A stretch of DNA of 64,000 nucleotides from Anthoceros angustus (lineage: Eukaryota; Streptophyta; Anthocerotopsida; Anthocerotales; Anthocerotaceae): positions 1-64,000 of the forward strand of contig MU008194.1 of assembly GCA_010909165.1 (NCBI GenBank), given 5' to 3'. The position numbers were made by a program, and so were the translations under genes. This document shows positions 10,841-22,910 of this stretch, piece by piece. The notes below the pieces were generated by a model, which did no database searches, had not been told where the DNA came from, and worked only from the letters and a program-made list of their open reading frames with translations. Every line of letters starts with the position of its first letter. Position 1 is the first letter of the stretch.

Positions 10841-11840
10841 TCACCGTTCCGATTCCAATACAATTTGCGTAAGACAACTATCTGCAAAAAGTGTGACTTG
10901 CACAATATGATCTTGACATAAACTAGCGACAAAGACTAGATTCTTACACATGGCTAGTACATGAAGGACATGACGTAAGTGGAGAGTCTGATCTGTGGAA
11001 CATCTGAGAACAGTTGAACCTACACCAGCTATTAGGAGGTTGTGATCATCACCCAAAAGGACAGACTGGTGTCCTGCGATTGGGGAGTAAGACTCGAAAG
11101 AGTTTTTGTTATGACAGATGTGTGAGGTAGCTCCACTGTCTAAGTACTAATATAGATTAGAAGGTTTGGAGGAGGTCAAGTTTACTGTGAGTGCAGAAGG
11201 AGTTGAGGAAGAGGGCTTCTTCACAGCAACCTGTGCGCCAGGTGAGGCCTCTTTCCTAGGCTCACCGCTCTTCTTCTTTCTACAGTCCTTCTCCATGTGG
11301 TCTGGTATTCTGCACCAATTGCAAATAATTCCTATCCTCTTATTACCTCTTGCAGGTGTGGAAGAAGACAAAGAAGCTCCATTGAGAAAGCTTTGTGAGG
11401 AATTGGCAATCTGAGTGGAAGAAGGTCCTCTGGCGCGTCCTCGACCGCGACCTCTTCCTCTGCCTCTTCCTTTGTACATCACCAGTTGTCGGTTAGAGCA
11501 GGAGTCATGACGTCGACTTGACTCCTCCTATATCAATGCTCCAATCAACCCATTTACACCTATGTCCAAGGTATCTTGTGTACCATACTTGTCCACATTC
11601 TTCTGGGCTATTCTCAAGACAGCATTTTGAGTTGTCACAAATGATCTATAGGAGGATGGTAGGGAGGATAATTATGAAACAAAACATGATAACTTAGAGA
11701 GTTTAGAATTGGAGGCAGCTTCAAGTTGGGATCTGGCCATTCAAAAAGAACTAATATGATGTTGGATGGTGTCAGATTGCCTCATCTTAAGGTTGTGGAA
11801 GTTGCGAGTGGCAGTCATCAAACTCATAACATCCTTGAAT
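10841..11840 (-). pseudogene. Copia gag C-terminal half, zinc knuckle, protease and pre-integrase fragment
   Basis: Just below the nested transposon the minus strand encodes typical Copia gag sequence (MSLMTATRNFHNLKMRQSD, later LPSSYRSFVTTQNAVLR), with a few stops. The 11482-11147 frame has a long RGRGRGRGR tract and a CX2CX4HX4C zinc knuckle (CNWCRIPDHMEKDC). Across an in-frame TAG at about 11.15 kb comes the retropepsin motif YLDSGATSHI, followed by the pre-integrase region (HLRHVLHVLAMCKNLV). The TAG is most simply a mutated TGG, because a Trp is usual there. The open frame ends at 10841. Confidence 0.85.
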
Positions 11841-11845
11841 ATGAT
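11841..11845. repeat. target-site duplication, left copy (ATGAT)
   Basis: ATGAT here and again at 13530-13534 flanks the inverted-repeat element. The match extends to TATGAT if the last T of the right terminal repeat is included. Keeping one copy restores the Copia gag frame. Confidence 0.85.
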
Positions 11846-13529
11846 AATTTTTGAAGGAGGGGAATATAGTAACCCCCTTCGGTCGAGACAGCACCCCCTT
11901 GTCACGATGTACACCCTTCCTGTAACAGCATATCTGCCCTACTTTGATAATGCGCATACCCTTTCCGAGGTCATACCTTTGATAAAAGACGCACTTTCAA
12001 GTCTACACCCGAGAACTGGAGTACAGTAGGGTGTGGGCCCGTCTGCTTTTGTAGAATGCATAGAGGCTCCATTTTCATATGTTTATTACAACCGAAAACT
12101 TTTACTTTCAAGTGGTGGAACACAATGAAAACAATCCTGTATTAGTGGGAGTCTCATTTCAATGGTCGTGAGAACATTGCAACAAACAACCGTAAAGGAG
12201 AAAGTGGTCATCAGCATCGACAATAGTCATTCAAGAGTGCGGCCTGGCGACTCATCCATGCCTTGCGCCGATAAGTACCACCATATTCCTGAGGCGGTCC
12301 ATATCCTCCGCCTACCAAAGTTGTCGTTCTCCTCCGGTTTACCGTCTTCAATAGTACCATTCTTGGGCCTCAAAGATCCGACGGTGTCAATCGCCACATG
12401 AGATCTAGGGTCTCACGACCCTCATCCAAAAGGTCGCCATTGTGGTCTTCAACCTTCGCACTCAATGCAACCACTTGGGCTTTTAAGGCAATGCCACCTC
12501 AAATGAACAAGTTAGTTCGCGCCCATGCAAGCATCCTTAAAATCAACAAAGTTGAGTTATTAAAAAGATGTGAGTTTTGAACACAAAACCTGTTCATTAC
12601 TACACCTTTTTCCAAAACGCTTCACCAACGGTCCCAAGTTACCAATGCCTTGAGCCGCTAAATATTCATTTTCTTAAAACCAAATTTAAGGAGGAGGGGA
12701 ACGCGCAATGGAAATCTTGAAGGGGATGTTTCGGCGCATGCGCACTATGGACCAGCCATTCTCGATTGGGAGAGTCATTGACGCGGGCTAGATGCACCAG
12801 ACCTCTTACCTTTCTTATCCACTGCACGGACCGAAAGCACACGATGCGCATTTAAGGAGATATGTGTAGGAATACATAGTTCGTTAGAGTGCCAATCCAT
12901 ATGGTCTGATGCCGAGGAAAAAAAGGAATAAGGTCCATTACCCAAAAAACATACAGGAGGTGTTTGTGAATGAAACAACCATCATGTATTATGGGTTTGT
13001 GTTGAATGCACGAAACATGTGTATGTGGACAAAAGCGATAAGGGATAAGCTCACAGTTGCTTTACACAAATAGTCAAAGTGTCAAGATAGTGATGACAAT
13101 GTCGGAGAAGCCGGACCAAGTGATGACGAAGATTGAACTCGGTGATGAGAAATCAAATCACGGCTTGTCCTGGGTCCCAGAGTGAATGTTGAACATCCGT
13201 TCTCCAAATGTCATGTTTTGAAAAAAATACTGCTCGTGGCTTTTGTTGTGTCTTTAAACCACATTTTCCTCCCAAAATCGAATTTACGTCCTTCTGGGTG
13301 GAATGGCCTTCCTCCTACTTTGCATTAATGCCATAGGTTCGAGTTTGCAACCACCATTCGACAGAAACATTGCTGGATGGAAAGTAGGAACTTTAGTAGG
13401 TGACACCTTTTTTTTCGGAGATGTTTTCCGGAATGCCTTAAAAACGCTGTTTTGGGGCCCATCAAAAACCCTCTTCAGAGATTATTTACGGAAAACCCCC
13501 TTCGAGATTATTCACCCCCTTCAAAAATT
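11846..13529. mobile_element. 1.68-kb non-autonomous terminal-inverted-repeat DNA transposon
   Basis: The left end reads AATTTTTGAAGGAGGGGAAT. The right end, reverse-complemented, reads AATTTTTGAAGGGGGTGAAT. That is a perfect 12-bp terminal repeat with an imperfect extension to about 25 bp. The element is flanked by a 5-bp ATGAT duplication. No transposase-like frame is visible inside, where the longest frames are 60-90 codons and mostly antisense or unrelated, so it is non-autonomous. CCCCCTTC motifs recur in both subterminal regions. The superfamily is not clear: a 5-6 bp duplication does not fit the usual 8-bp hAT, 9-bp Mutator or TA-type signatures. Confidence 0.8.
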
Positions 13530-13896
13530 ATGATGTTCTCGGAGGAGTATAGTTGTTCGAGGTGGTCCCACATTTTTTTGGAAGATCCTGGCTCGCTGAT
13601 TTGCCTTACCATATGTTGAGAGAGGCCACTGATAATCATATCTTGGGCTCTCTCATCCTTCACATCCTAGGTACCTTTTTCGTCAGCACCCCTACTGGGC
13701 GCTCTAAGGCTCCGCTGACAATGTCCCATAGGTCGTGGTTGCGCAAAACTCCTCTCATTCGCAGGCGCCAGATGTTGTAGTCCTTGCCATTGAATCTATC
13801 CTTTTCTTTGAAACAGTCTCCATAATTGTTGACCACCATTGATTTTGACTCAATAGGATCCTTATTTGATCTCTTCGTCAAGTTGCTCTCCCTCAT
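13530..13896 (-). pseudogene. Copia gag N-terminal fragment
   Basis: The minus frame from 13896 contains KDRFNGKDYNIWRLRMRGVL and DLWDIVSGALE, the characteristic start of plant Copia gag. After one frameshift near 13.66 kb it continues RAQDMIISGLSQHMVRQIS and KKMWDHLEQLYSSEN up to the nested element. It connects across that element to the gag sequence below 11.84 kb. Confidence 0.85.
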
Positions 13897-14081
13897 CTTC
13901 CCGACTAGCCATAGTAGGTGATTCTAAAATCCACAACTACGTCATGTGCGTGCGATCTTGGAGGAGATCACACCAGACACTACTTCAATCATTGTTTCAA
14001 GAACAAAATTTACAGGTAAAAATGATGATTTTTGCATAGAACTATTAGACATTTTAGAATCTAATACTTCAATATATTGTG

Positions 14082-14585
14082 CTAAATGATAGAAGCCACA
14101 GGCCAAAAATGATAATTTTCACGAATGACATTGTGTCTAAGTTCAGAATCTGTTTTGATGAATTGTAAGAGAGGCTGCAGAGAATTAATACCACTAATCA
14201 CAATTGGACTAGCATTTAAATTAGGAATATGTTGGAGTGCTAATACTAGAGATTCTACTTGTGATAAACTACAGCAAGTAAGTAAATCTTTCTTAGCGAC
14301 CTCAATCAACTCTCCTTGATTCTCTGATTTGATAAGAATAGCACCAATAAAATTACTAATTAATTTAGAATCCCTTTCTATAGGATCTCTAAATTTGTTA
14401 GAATTGTTGTAATTTGGTGCATTCTCCCTTCTTGCAGCCTTCAATCTCCTCCTACTTTCTTGCCCCATGAGGAGGAGACAAAAAAGTGATGCATAAATTT
14501 GTGCATCATAAAAATATAGTATTGAGCATAATTGAAAAGCTCCCTCCAAATGAAAATTCCATGCAACAAAGTTAGAACTGCGCAA
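14082..14585 (-). pseudogene. open frame of unknown function in the 5' leader of Copia element L
   Basis: A 167-codon AT-rich frame between the primer-binding site and the gag start of element L, without a domain I recognise. It contains a basic stretch (ESRRRLKAARREN) and a Leu-rich C-terminal half (VESLVLALQHIPNLNAS). It could be a captured host fragment or chance coding potential. I give it low weight as a gene. Confidence 0.25.
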
Positions 14586-14654
14586 AAGAATTCATGTCTA
14601 AGAAGAAGGCAAACAATGTGCTCAAGGATCTAGAGCCGATCCTCTGATACCATG

Positions 14655-15290
14655 ATGAGAATCACGCATAAAACGCACTTGCAAGGCGCCTTGTAGGATT
14701 GCATTGATAATAGAAAATACAAGAGTGTTTATAGGTCCAAGCATGCTTTGGTGCTCACATTAGTGAGAAACGTACGAAACATTGTTATTTTGTCCTCATG
14801 TAACGTTAATAATTTTAACTAATTTATTTCTTCTCTAAATTGTCTAATTTTTTTTACAGGACGTACAAATATATCACTTCTACATGAGATTAAAATTTAA
14901 AATTAAAATACTCATGAAAATATTCAAAATGAAAGTCTAAATTTAGAGACTACTTGGGACAGGCATTATCTCACTCAGTGGGCACTTGTCACAATATGTT
15001 TACAAAGTGGGACCGAGAACACGCAGGTAGGCGGGCACTCTGGCCCTTACCTAAATCATTTTATAACATGTTTACGAGATGAGCAAACGGATCGTCGGCG
15101 TGTAACTCAACACATTTTGAGTTGCCGCGCGCGCTACTTCGCCGCACTATGAGGAAGCGGAATCCGATCTATTGGAGATGCTGTCTGTATCTCTTCTCAG
15201 AGATCTCGAGATACATGTCTGTATCTATACAGACAGGTAGAGATAGTAGAGAGAAGAGGTAGTTACAACCATAAGTTGTTGTAACCACCA
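14655..15290 (-). repeat. putative 5' LTR of Copia element L
   Basis: On the minus strand this block ends ATTCTCATCA immediately before the primer-binding site TGGTATCAGAGG, the placement expected for an LTR end. It contains a short palindromic stretch around 15.18-15.25 kb (CTGTCTGTATC and ATACAGACAG). The outer edge is a guess, because no second LTR copy survives in the window. Confidence 0.55.
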
Positions 15291-15439
15291 TAAATTGTTA
15301 TAACAAATATAACAACTAACTACCTAACAACTAACCGCTTAAGGAAACTACTTATTGCCCTAAGACGGAAATTATATATTAATTAAGTCTAGAGTGACCT
15401 AGTGAATAGTGCCCAAACTAAAGGTATTTTATCACAGCG

Positions 15440-15634
15440 ATGGTTCTGGCTTTGGTGAACATTATTTGCAGTTTTATCCTCGATGCTAGCGAAATTTCTG
15501 CCATTGCGATTGGAATCGCCCTAACCGGATCAACAACTATGGTGTCCTTGCTCCTCTCTCGGGAAAGCATGAATGCTAAGGTTGGAGGCGACCAAAGTGA
15601 CCGTGAAAGTCAGAGGAAGTGTGTACACCTGTAA
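15440..15634 (+). other. 64-codon open frame, not recognised
   Basis: The frame starts MVLALVNIICSFILDASEIS and has a second hydrophobic segment (ISAIAIGIALTGSTTMVSLL), ending in KCVHL. It is followed within 20 bases by a region whose other frame reads NFCNKRNPQSRR. It could be an exon or a decayed membrane-protein fragment. No family is assigned. Confidence 0.2.
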
Positions 15635-15947
15635 CTTTTGCAACAAGCGAAATCCGCAATCCCGAAGGATTTGACAACTCAAAGCATCACGTCCTCGGCC
15701 ACAATGCAAAGTTGGGGTTGCTGGTCACGGAAGCGATTTGTGCCGTTTTCATTTTCATAATCCAGTTGGGCTTAGTGCATATTGTACATTATATGCTGCC
15801 TTAGAGCTCTGGGGGTTGGGATCGGGATCGGCAAAATGCGGACAGACATTGTTCCCATATTCCATATTTTTGGGCGACAGATGATCTTTAGCTTTTTTCG
15901 TTGATAAATTTGTTGCTGACCAGTCCATTTTAGGTTGCCTGGACCAT

Positions 15948-16424
15948 GTGGTTGAACATCTTTCCGATGCAAACTACGAACTCAAAGCTTGGGGGTGGTC
16001 AGTAGAATTAAGGTACTTGAAGACGCTGGAGGAGAAGAGAAATGCAGGAGTCCAATTCAAGAATAAAAAAGAGAATTTGGAAGTCATAATCTCCAACAAT
16101 ACCAGTGAGCAAGTAAACATGGAGTATGAGTGCGAAAAAATCTATTTGGTTCACAAATTGAAGTTGCATATAGACAAGTGTGAGACGAACCATCTCAAGC
16201 CAAGGACACCCCACAAGAACCTAGCCAACAAATTGTGGGCAGCCTTATCCATTCAAAGATGGGGCTCAAGGCCAATAGCCCCTGTGGATATCCATAATAG
16301 TGTTTGGGTAGAAAGGGGTTTCTCCGGCAAAAAGGGGTTGTGGTGTTCAAACCCGCGGCACCACACCCTACATGTTCATTTGGTCACAATGTGCCACATC
16401 CATGGTAGGGCACCTCGATTTTGA
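15948..16424 (+). CDS. 158-codon open frame, unknown
   Basis: The longest sense frame in this stretch. It begins with a GTG, with no nearby ATG upstream, and reads VEHLSDANYELKAWGWSVEL, then a charged stretch (LKTLEEKRNAGVQFKNKKEN), then YLVHKLKLHIDKCETNHLK. The charged, largely non-repetitive composition is more protein-like than its neighbours, but no domain is recognised and no second copy exists in the window. It may be a transposon-derived fragment or an exon of an unrecognised gene. Confidence 0.25.
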   Translation: MVEHLSDANYELKAWGWSVELRYLKTLEEKRNAGVQFKNKKENLEVIISNNTSEQVNMEYECEKIYLVHKLKLHIDKCETNHLKPRTPHKNLANKLWAALSIQRWGSRPIAPVDIHNSVWVERGFSGKKGLWCSNPRHHTLHVHLVTMCHIHGRAPRF

Positions 16425-17330
16425 AGAGGTGAAGATAATCAGAATCGTCAGTTATATACTATTTGTGCATGTTCGTTATTCATCGCATACAAGCGTTTTT
16501 GTTAGAAAACAGATAGCACGAGATGAGTGTGCAAAAACAATTGTGCACCTATCATGATAGTGTGCAAGCTTGTTTACGCAAAATGAGCAAGAAGATCTAG
16601 GTGCGCAAATATGTTTGCGCACTCGGGGGCAAGAAGACCTGTTCTGCGCACCTGGGGGCAAGGGGGCCCAGGTGCATGCACCAAGGGGCAAGGAGGCCCA
16701 AGCGCACACCCAGGGTCAAAAAGGGCTTAGGGGCATGAACCCATATGGTTCATGCCTCCTAGTGCATTCCAAGACGATTCATCCAAAGAAAGAAAGAGTA
16801 AAAAATCTAAAAAATACAAACAAATCCCAAAAAAATCCTTTTTTTAAAGGCAAATTTGCGCACTTGGCCTAAAATTTTGATACTTTTGCGTATTTTTTAT
16901 TTTTTTGATGTTTTTATTGTTTTAAAGGGTTCCTTTTGGCGTTTTCAACCTTTTTGTGCACCTTCTTAATGTGGATAAGTACTTATCTTGACTTAGCCCT
17001 CATCGTTTTTCTAGTGGTTAAAACTTTGAACTAGTAGTGAGAACCCTTCGCATCTTTTGAATCTTAAGACGTTTGGCGTGGGCCCAGCTTCAAGTGCAAA
17101 CCGTATGATACCACTCTCATTCACGCACTCCACGCGGAGTAGGAGCATAAGGTTAAAGAAGATATTATTGTTTCAATGTCTAAGAAACAAAGTCTTGTCG
17201 ATTCCCTGTGAGCGAGTATCTTGCTCTGTCATCAGATTTCAAGTCAATCCTAAGACATTTTAGATTGATCAGGCATGAGTGAAGGTTGTATACAAGTTTG
17301 CGCACGTAACTGACAAAGAAGCCCTAAAAC
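16425..17330. other. no gene; degenerate GGGGCAAG repeats
   Basis: Around 16.59-16.73 kb a phrase like GCGCACCTGGGGGCAAGGAGG recurs about five times in degenerate form. The rest is AT-rich with homopolymer runs. No coding region supported. Confidence 0.4.
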
Positions 17331-19872
17331 TCTAAATGTTTAAATACATGCTGGTTGTGAGAATGACCTTCTTTTAGGAAGACAGGCCTGAAGAAACACT
17401 TAGAAGAATTTTGAGAGGAAGACGGATTGTCCAAAGAAAGTGGGAGGAGATGAAGACGCCGCAACCCCGGAGGAGTGCGCAAGGCCCAAAGAAGAAGGAG
17501 GGAGCGGGCACAACAAGGAGAAGAAGAAGAGAAAAGCATGAGAAGCCCTAGAAGGAGAGGCCGGATTTTGTACAGCCATGCAAGTCTCCTCCAGAGACTT
17601 ATGGGATTTTCAAAGGCTGTCATACAATGTAACCTAGGTTTACGATAGGCATTGGGCCTATTCTAATGTGGAATTGGTTGAGTCTTTCACAGCAAACCGA
17701 ATCGAGAGGGAGAAACAGAACTGGAGGAGAGGAACGCGGATGATCCAAGGGATGGACCGCCCAAAGACATTCGTAAGGTATATGGGAGGCCGTGAGAGAG
17801 TGATGGTGGCTCCCACCAAGAGGAATGAAGATGGAAAGAGAAGCAGGTCGACCTTCCCGAGGAAGCTCTCAAAGATGCTCATCGAGGGATAGAAGACGCG
17901 AATGGCCGGAGGATGATAAGATTGCCGACCTCAAGTGGAAGCTTTTACAAGGATAGTTTTAATGACCGTCAACAACCACCTACTTCAAAGAAGCATTCTT
18001 TCATTTCATGTGGAAGTCAAGCAAGGAGCTCAGACTGGGGACAACCATGTCGTGCCTATGAGCATCACCGAGACAAGTCGAGGCCAAACATTGTGGATAA
18101 TGAGGGGCGAGGCACAGCCATTTGAGTACTTACCTTGTGCACAGGGGGTTGGGTTACATCGACGAAGAAGAGCCGGGAGGAATCTTACCAGCTTTGAAGT
18201 GGTCCTCCGAGGATGGACAGGGTCCCTCTCTAAGAAGGTGAAGAAGGCAGAGGAGGAACCCAAGGTGGAGCAAGGAAGTGCTTCCACCTCGTGGTGATCT
18301 TGGATGATGAGACCACCCCGGCCCCGACGCCAAGGAAGGAAGAAGTGCCTGCCTGTGGGGAGACAGTGGCACAAAAGGAAGAGGTGGGAGTGCCACCATG
18401 TGTACAGGAGGCAACCTCCATGGAGCAGGGAGGTGGAACTAATCCACCCCAGGAGATGACCGAGTCATGGGAGTCCCACCTAACATCGACAGTCAGGAGT
18501 GGAGAGAATGCCCACCAAGAGAAAGGTAGTCGGAGTCGACCCTAGGAGGGGAATGAGAAGGCTAAGGCTTTGAAGGATACCGCCGCCTAATTGACACTCC
18601 ATTAGTGAAGCAGCCTGGTGAAGTAGAGGAGTTGAGGTGAGAGCCGCCGTGACACCAAGCGATTGCCCTACCGTGGGAGAAGGATAGCAAGGCTATCAAG
18701 GAGATGGCGCTGGCAAAGGGCGCTAGTTGACCGGAGAGAGGTTGGGGCTCAAAGCAAGATTGAAGAACAAAGGCCGAGACAAGAAAGTAGGGAGCGAATG
18801 AAGGAAGTGGCTACCCTCAATCGTAAAATTGAGGAGACTCCGATGTGGAAGGAAGAATTTCACTCTTCAGCCGAGAAGGAGAATGGGGATGACAGACCGC
18901 CCGTGAGGCGCCAAGCCAAGAATGAAGAATCGAGGCCAAGCTCAAGGAGCCGGAGGAGGACAGCCACATGGAGCAAGGAGCGTGAGGAGCTCCTAAGCAA
19001 GCAACGGAACCAACGTGGAAGGAAGAGGTAGCACCGAGGAAATGATGCATCGATGTCGCCAGAAGCAACGCCCAGCCGACTATGCATGGCAACAAGGGAT
19101 ACCGGAGGCATGGAAGAGAGATGCAAGAATGTCACTTACGCCTTCGCTTGAGTGAGGTGACGCTGAGAGGGATGCGCTATGGCAAGATAGCCTCGTGAGA
19201 GTGGCCTCGAGGAATTTGATGAGATTTGTTTGAAGGGTGAGATGCAGTCCACTTACATGCTAGGGTCAACAAGTTCGCTAAGGAGATGCGCCCTTGTTGA
19301 CAAGGAAGTTGTTGGGTCCCCCATGATGACGATGGTGGAGATTTTGAAGAATTGCACCTCACTGGAGATTCGGACTTGGAGAGTGAAATGGATGCGTATA
19401 AATGTGGGAGGAGCCAATGGAAGAGGAAGAGATTTCCGGGTAGAGTTGGTGGGGTGTCCCAGGATGTGAGTTGCACCAACACCCAACCGCCTGAGGTAAT
19501 TGGCAATGGGCAGATGTATATAAGAGAGGCTGCCTACAAGAGCGCAAGAGGGGGCGCGTCCTCATCAATCAACAAGATCGCCGAGACAGTGTGGAGGCCC
19601 CGTCCAAGTGAAGAGATCCGGACAGGACCCCCCAAGAGGAGGAAGATGGTGGTTGGCGCCCGCCAAGAAGAAGTAGGAGGATAGTTGGTAGGAGTGAATG
19701 GGTCATTAAGACCCTAGGGGTTAGTGGGATTGTTAGGAGGTAGGTTAAGAACCTTTTAAGAGGCCACCTACTTAAAACCGTAAGCAACCCCACCTACCCC
19801 CACTGCATTTAATTAATGCTTGGGTTTGACTCCTATAAGAGGGAGGGGGCTCCCTGCGACTTTCGGCGGCCA
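17331..19872. other. purine-rich sequence, probably internal region of an LTR element
   Basis: About 2.5 kb of G/A-rich plus strand with several Glu/Lys/Arg-rich frames (for example EEEPKVEQGSAS near 18.26 kb and SRSRRRTATWSKERE near 18.95 kb) but no gag, protease or polymerase motif. It borders the minus-strand LTR-like block at 19873. On the minus strand that block ends next to TGGCGCC, a common start of plant primer-binding sites. The region is therefore plausibly the internal part of a non-autonomous LTR element. Confidence 0.35.
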
Positions 19873-20935
19873 GGCGCCACAATCCCATGTCGCTTGTAAG
19901 GGGTCCGGTTTCAAGAGAATGATAGCCCGTTTGCCACGTTCAATTGTTTCTCACCTCACGCGGTGCCATTTCGGACTCAACACACATTCATCGTACTGAC
20001 TAACTACCCAACATTCACCTAAGCTCGTGACCAACGTTTAAGGACTCGTCCGTCCAGTATCACTCCGTTCGCCACTCGTTCCGCGCCGCTCTCTCACCAC
20101 TCTTACTATCGCGTCCTTGGGGAAAACTGCAGTGGTCATTTCGCATGTCAGGACCTCCTCCATCGCTCTTGCCGCTGTGCCTCTCGTCCGGGCTCTACGC
20201 CTCCGGAGTCCCTCACGCTCACATGCGTTCGGTCACGACGGCTGGGGCCGCCACGGATGAGGAAGGGGTCCTTGATCACTCTTCCTCGCACACACCACCA
20301 CACGTTAGGGTCACTGCGGACCTTGATCCCGGGCCGGCATCGTGGCCTCGCTGACTCGGGACTCACGCTTAGCAAGAAGACGCACAAGGGCACCGTAAGA
20401 AAACGCGCGCATCAACACCAAGAGAAAGATACTTTACTAGAGCCCTCTTATACTACGCCCAAAGTCGGCCTTATTACACCCTATTCTAAGGTGGCACCAA
20501 GATTTCCACGCCTACCATCCTCTTCCCTTCCTCCTATCTCCGCGTTCTATGGGCCTGCAGGATGACCTGGTTCCGTCTCGGCACTGGTGGCCCAATCCCA
20601 GCCTCCTCGGCCAGCCATGCGCACTAATCGGATGATCCGCGATGATGGACCCCTTCCTTCCGAATCCTATCGGGTTGGGCACGGCTGCGACAACCGCGGT
20701 AACCACCACATCTTCCTCTCCTGCCCCCGAGGTGGGTCCCCTCCCGAGGGGCCCAACGATTGCTCATGCGTGAGTCGGAGGGCTCCCCCTCACCTCCTGA
20801 ATCCGGACCTCGGGGTCCGGTCTCGACTTCAGTCCGAACTTGTGGTTCGGCCTTATTTCTAGAGTCCGTCCTCCGGTCCTCATCTTGGGGTTCGGACCTC
20901 GTGGTCCGAAACCATACTAAGGTCGCCTCAAGTCC
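19873..20935 (-). mobile_element. LTR-like block E3, minus strand
   Basis: The reverse complement matches the 3' parts of E1 (33266-37621) and E2 (40576-42281). Shared features are a terminal GATTGTGGCGCC, AGAGAATGATAGC next to it, the AAGAGAAAGATA segment, a TATA-type GTATAAGAGGG (here reading CCTCTTATAC at about 20446-20453), and GGATCATCCGATTA (here at about 20626-20642). Similarity fades beyond about 20.9 kb, in sequence rich in GGTCCGGAC motifs. No E-type start is seen, so this copy is 5'-truncated or divergent. Confidence 0.6.
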
Positions 20936-22910
20936 CTAACCCTCATCCGCGACTGCCCACTCGTTAGGGCCCATCCTCACCCCAGAGCCCTTGTTTTGGG
21001 TGGTTGGTTTCTCCTTCCTCGCCCCCATCTCCATTCCCCCGGCTGGTTGCGTACGCATCGTGCGTCTGCATCGGCCGCCCCCGCCTCCCCGGGCTCTTCT
21101 CTCCACCGTCGTCCCCAAACAAGGCCACCAAGGCCCCGTATGTTGTCCCCATGTCCTTCTTCCCTTCCACTCCATCTCGAGCCGGAGGTCCGTCCGTTGT
21201 CGCAGGTGTGCGCCCGAGAGGCTTCCAACGCCTTGAGGAGCCGTAGTAGGCAAAACCGAGTCAATTTTTGGATTGCCTCTTCCACATAGTTACCATACTC
21301 CTTCGCCATATAGGTGGAAATGGGCATCAGTCTGTCCTTGTTAGTCCGTCTCTCCTGCCAGTTTGATTTGGGCACGGGCAGAATCTCGAGGCCACAAGGA
21401 AGCCTCGGTTTCCTGCTCCAGCCGTTACTTCTCCAGCCTCCGCTGCTCCGGCTCTCGCCTTTCCTCGCCAAACGCAGCGGCCTCCCTCCGCCTTCCTTAA
21501 TCGACCACAGCTTTTCTCGGCCCAAGGCCTCGCCCGTTCATCCGGCCTCAAGCTCGCCATCATCCCTCCACGGTCCATACCGCGCTTCGTCCTTCGTGTC
21601 CTTCTCCATTACGGCAACGCCCCGGCCTTTGTTCCATCGCCTACCTCTTTGTCCGCCAGTAGTGGAGTCGCTCTATCTCCCACTGTGATCGCGATGCCTC
21701 AGCCTCCCTGCCTCCATTGTAACTTGAGCTGCAGCCCAAGGTTCTCCTGCGGTCTTCCATCTCGCTGCTGTTCTACTTGCGAATCGAGCCCGAGATCCTA
21801 TCTCCTTGTTGGCTTCCTTCTCGTATACTGCCACCCGCCTCGCCGCCTGCTGTTAGTCTTGGGCCGTCTCGCTGCCTCCACTCCCTCACATCGATAGGTG
21901 ATCCCGTCGGTCTTAGGGGTCAAAGCACGTTATGGTATACCACAATGTGTGATCAAAAATAAGTGACGCAACACACCGAGTCACGGATCGAAGTTAAGTA
22001 ATCTTTTTCGGGCATTCCGAGCTTGTGGTTTGGATCACTTTCTTTATTCAAATATGTGCATACGATGTCGTGCATGAAGCTGACTAGTGCCGCCGCCCGT
22101 CATCTTCACGCTATGAGTAAGGTATGACTCTCGTCCTTCTAATTCGCCACGCCACGCAGATTTTAAGCGCCCGCTACCCGCCTTCACAACGCGCCCGCCT
22201 CGCTTGGAGCGGCAGTTAAAGGAGGAGCCAGTGAAACAAGGCGCGGTGTGTTTTGGGCTTCTTCTGCAAGCCATGCCTCCTCTGCGGAGCCAGCTCTTTT
22301 TCTGCGTAGGCGGCCAATGGCGATGTTGAAGCGGGAACACCTCGAATTGGGCTCTTGCTCGGATGCAAGAGGGAGCAGCAGAGACCTCGATACGATACGG
22401 TCCAAGTAGAGTTTCACGAACTATGGTTTCTCGTGTGTGTAAGCGAGGCTATGCTTTTTTGTGTAGCCCCTAGTGTGTTTGCTTGACTTTTTGTGTTCGG
22501 TTGCAAGCTTTGCAATTGAAGTACGCTGATGTGTGGTGTGGCGACAAGCTTGTTTGCATGTTTGTTGTGGCATGAGCGCATATTTGGAGGGTTGTTGTGG
22601 AGGGTTTTGTGGTGCAGACGCATGAAGTCACTTGTGCACGCAGCCTGGCGTGCTCAACACTCATCTCGGTACCTGTTGGTCCGGCTGAGCGACACGTCTT
22701 CGAGCAAGCATCTTGAATTGCCTTGCGTGGCGGCGGTGATCGTCGTCCTTGCACGTCTTGAGCGCTACCTCCTGCTCGGCACTTGCACTTCGAGCATGGA
22801 TGACTGTTTGAGACTACATGTGTTTTGGCTAAAGGGCGACTACTTGTGTGTGTGCGATGCGTGACTAAGTGTGTGGGCGTATGCGGTGGGTGTATCTTGG
22901 GTGGGATCGA
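20936..22910. other. no gene recognised
   Basis: C/T-rich sequence at 20.9-21.9 kb gives long but composition-driven frames (Pro/Ser/Arg-rich). 22.0-22.9 kb is mixed sequence without a recognisable domain. It ends at the left LTR of Copia element M. Confidence 0.4.

Larger units (their letters stand above)
10620..15290 (-). mobile_element. decayed Copia retrotransposon (element L), minus strand
   Basis: Read on the minus strand, the order is: LTR (from about 15.29 kb down to 14655), primer-binding site TGGTATCAGAGG at 14654-14643, gag N-terminus (13.9-13.53 kb), a nested DNA element (11846-13529), gag C-terminus (11.84-11.45 kb), zinc knuckle, protease motif, and the start of the pre-integrase domain (to 10.84 kb). 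Integrase and reverse transcriptase are missing, so the 3' half is lost or truncated near 10.6 kb. The far LTR edge is approximate. Confidence 0.8.
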
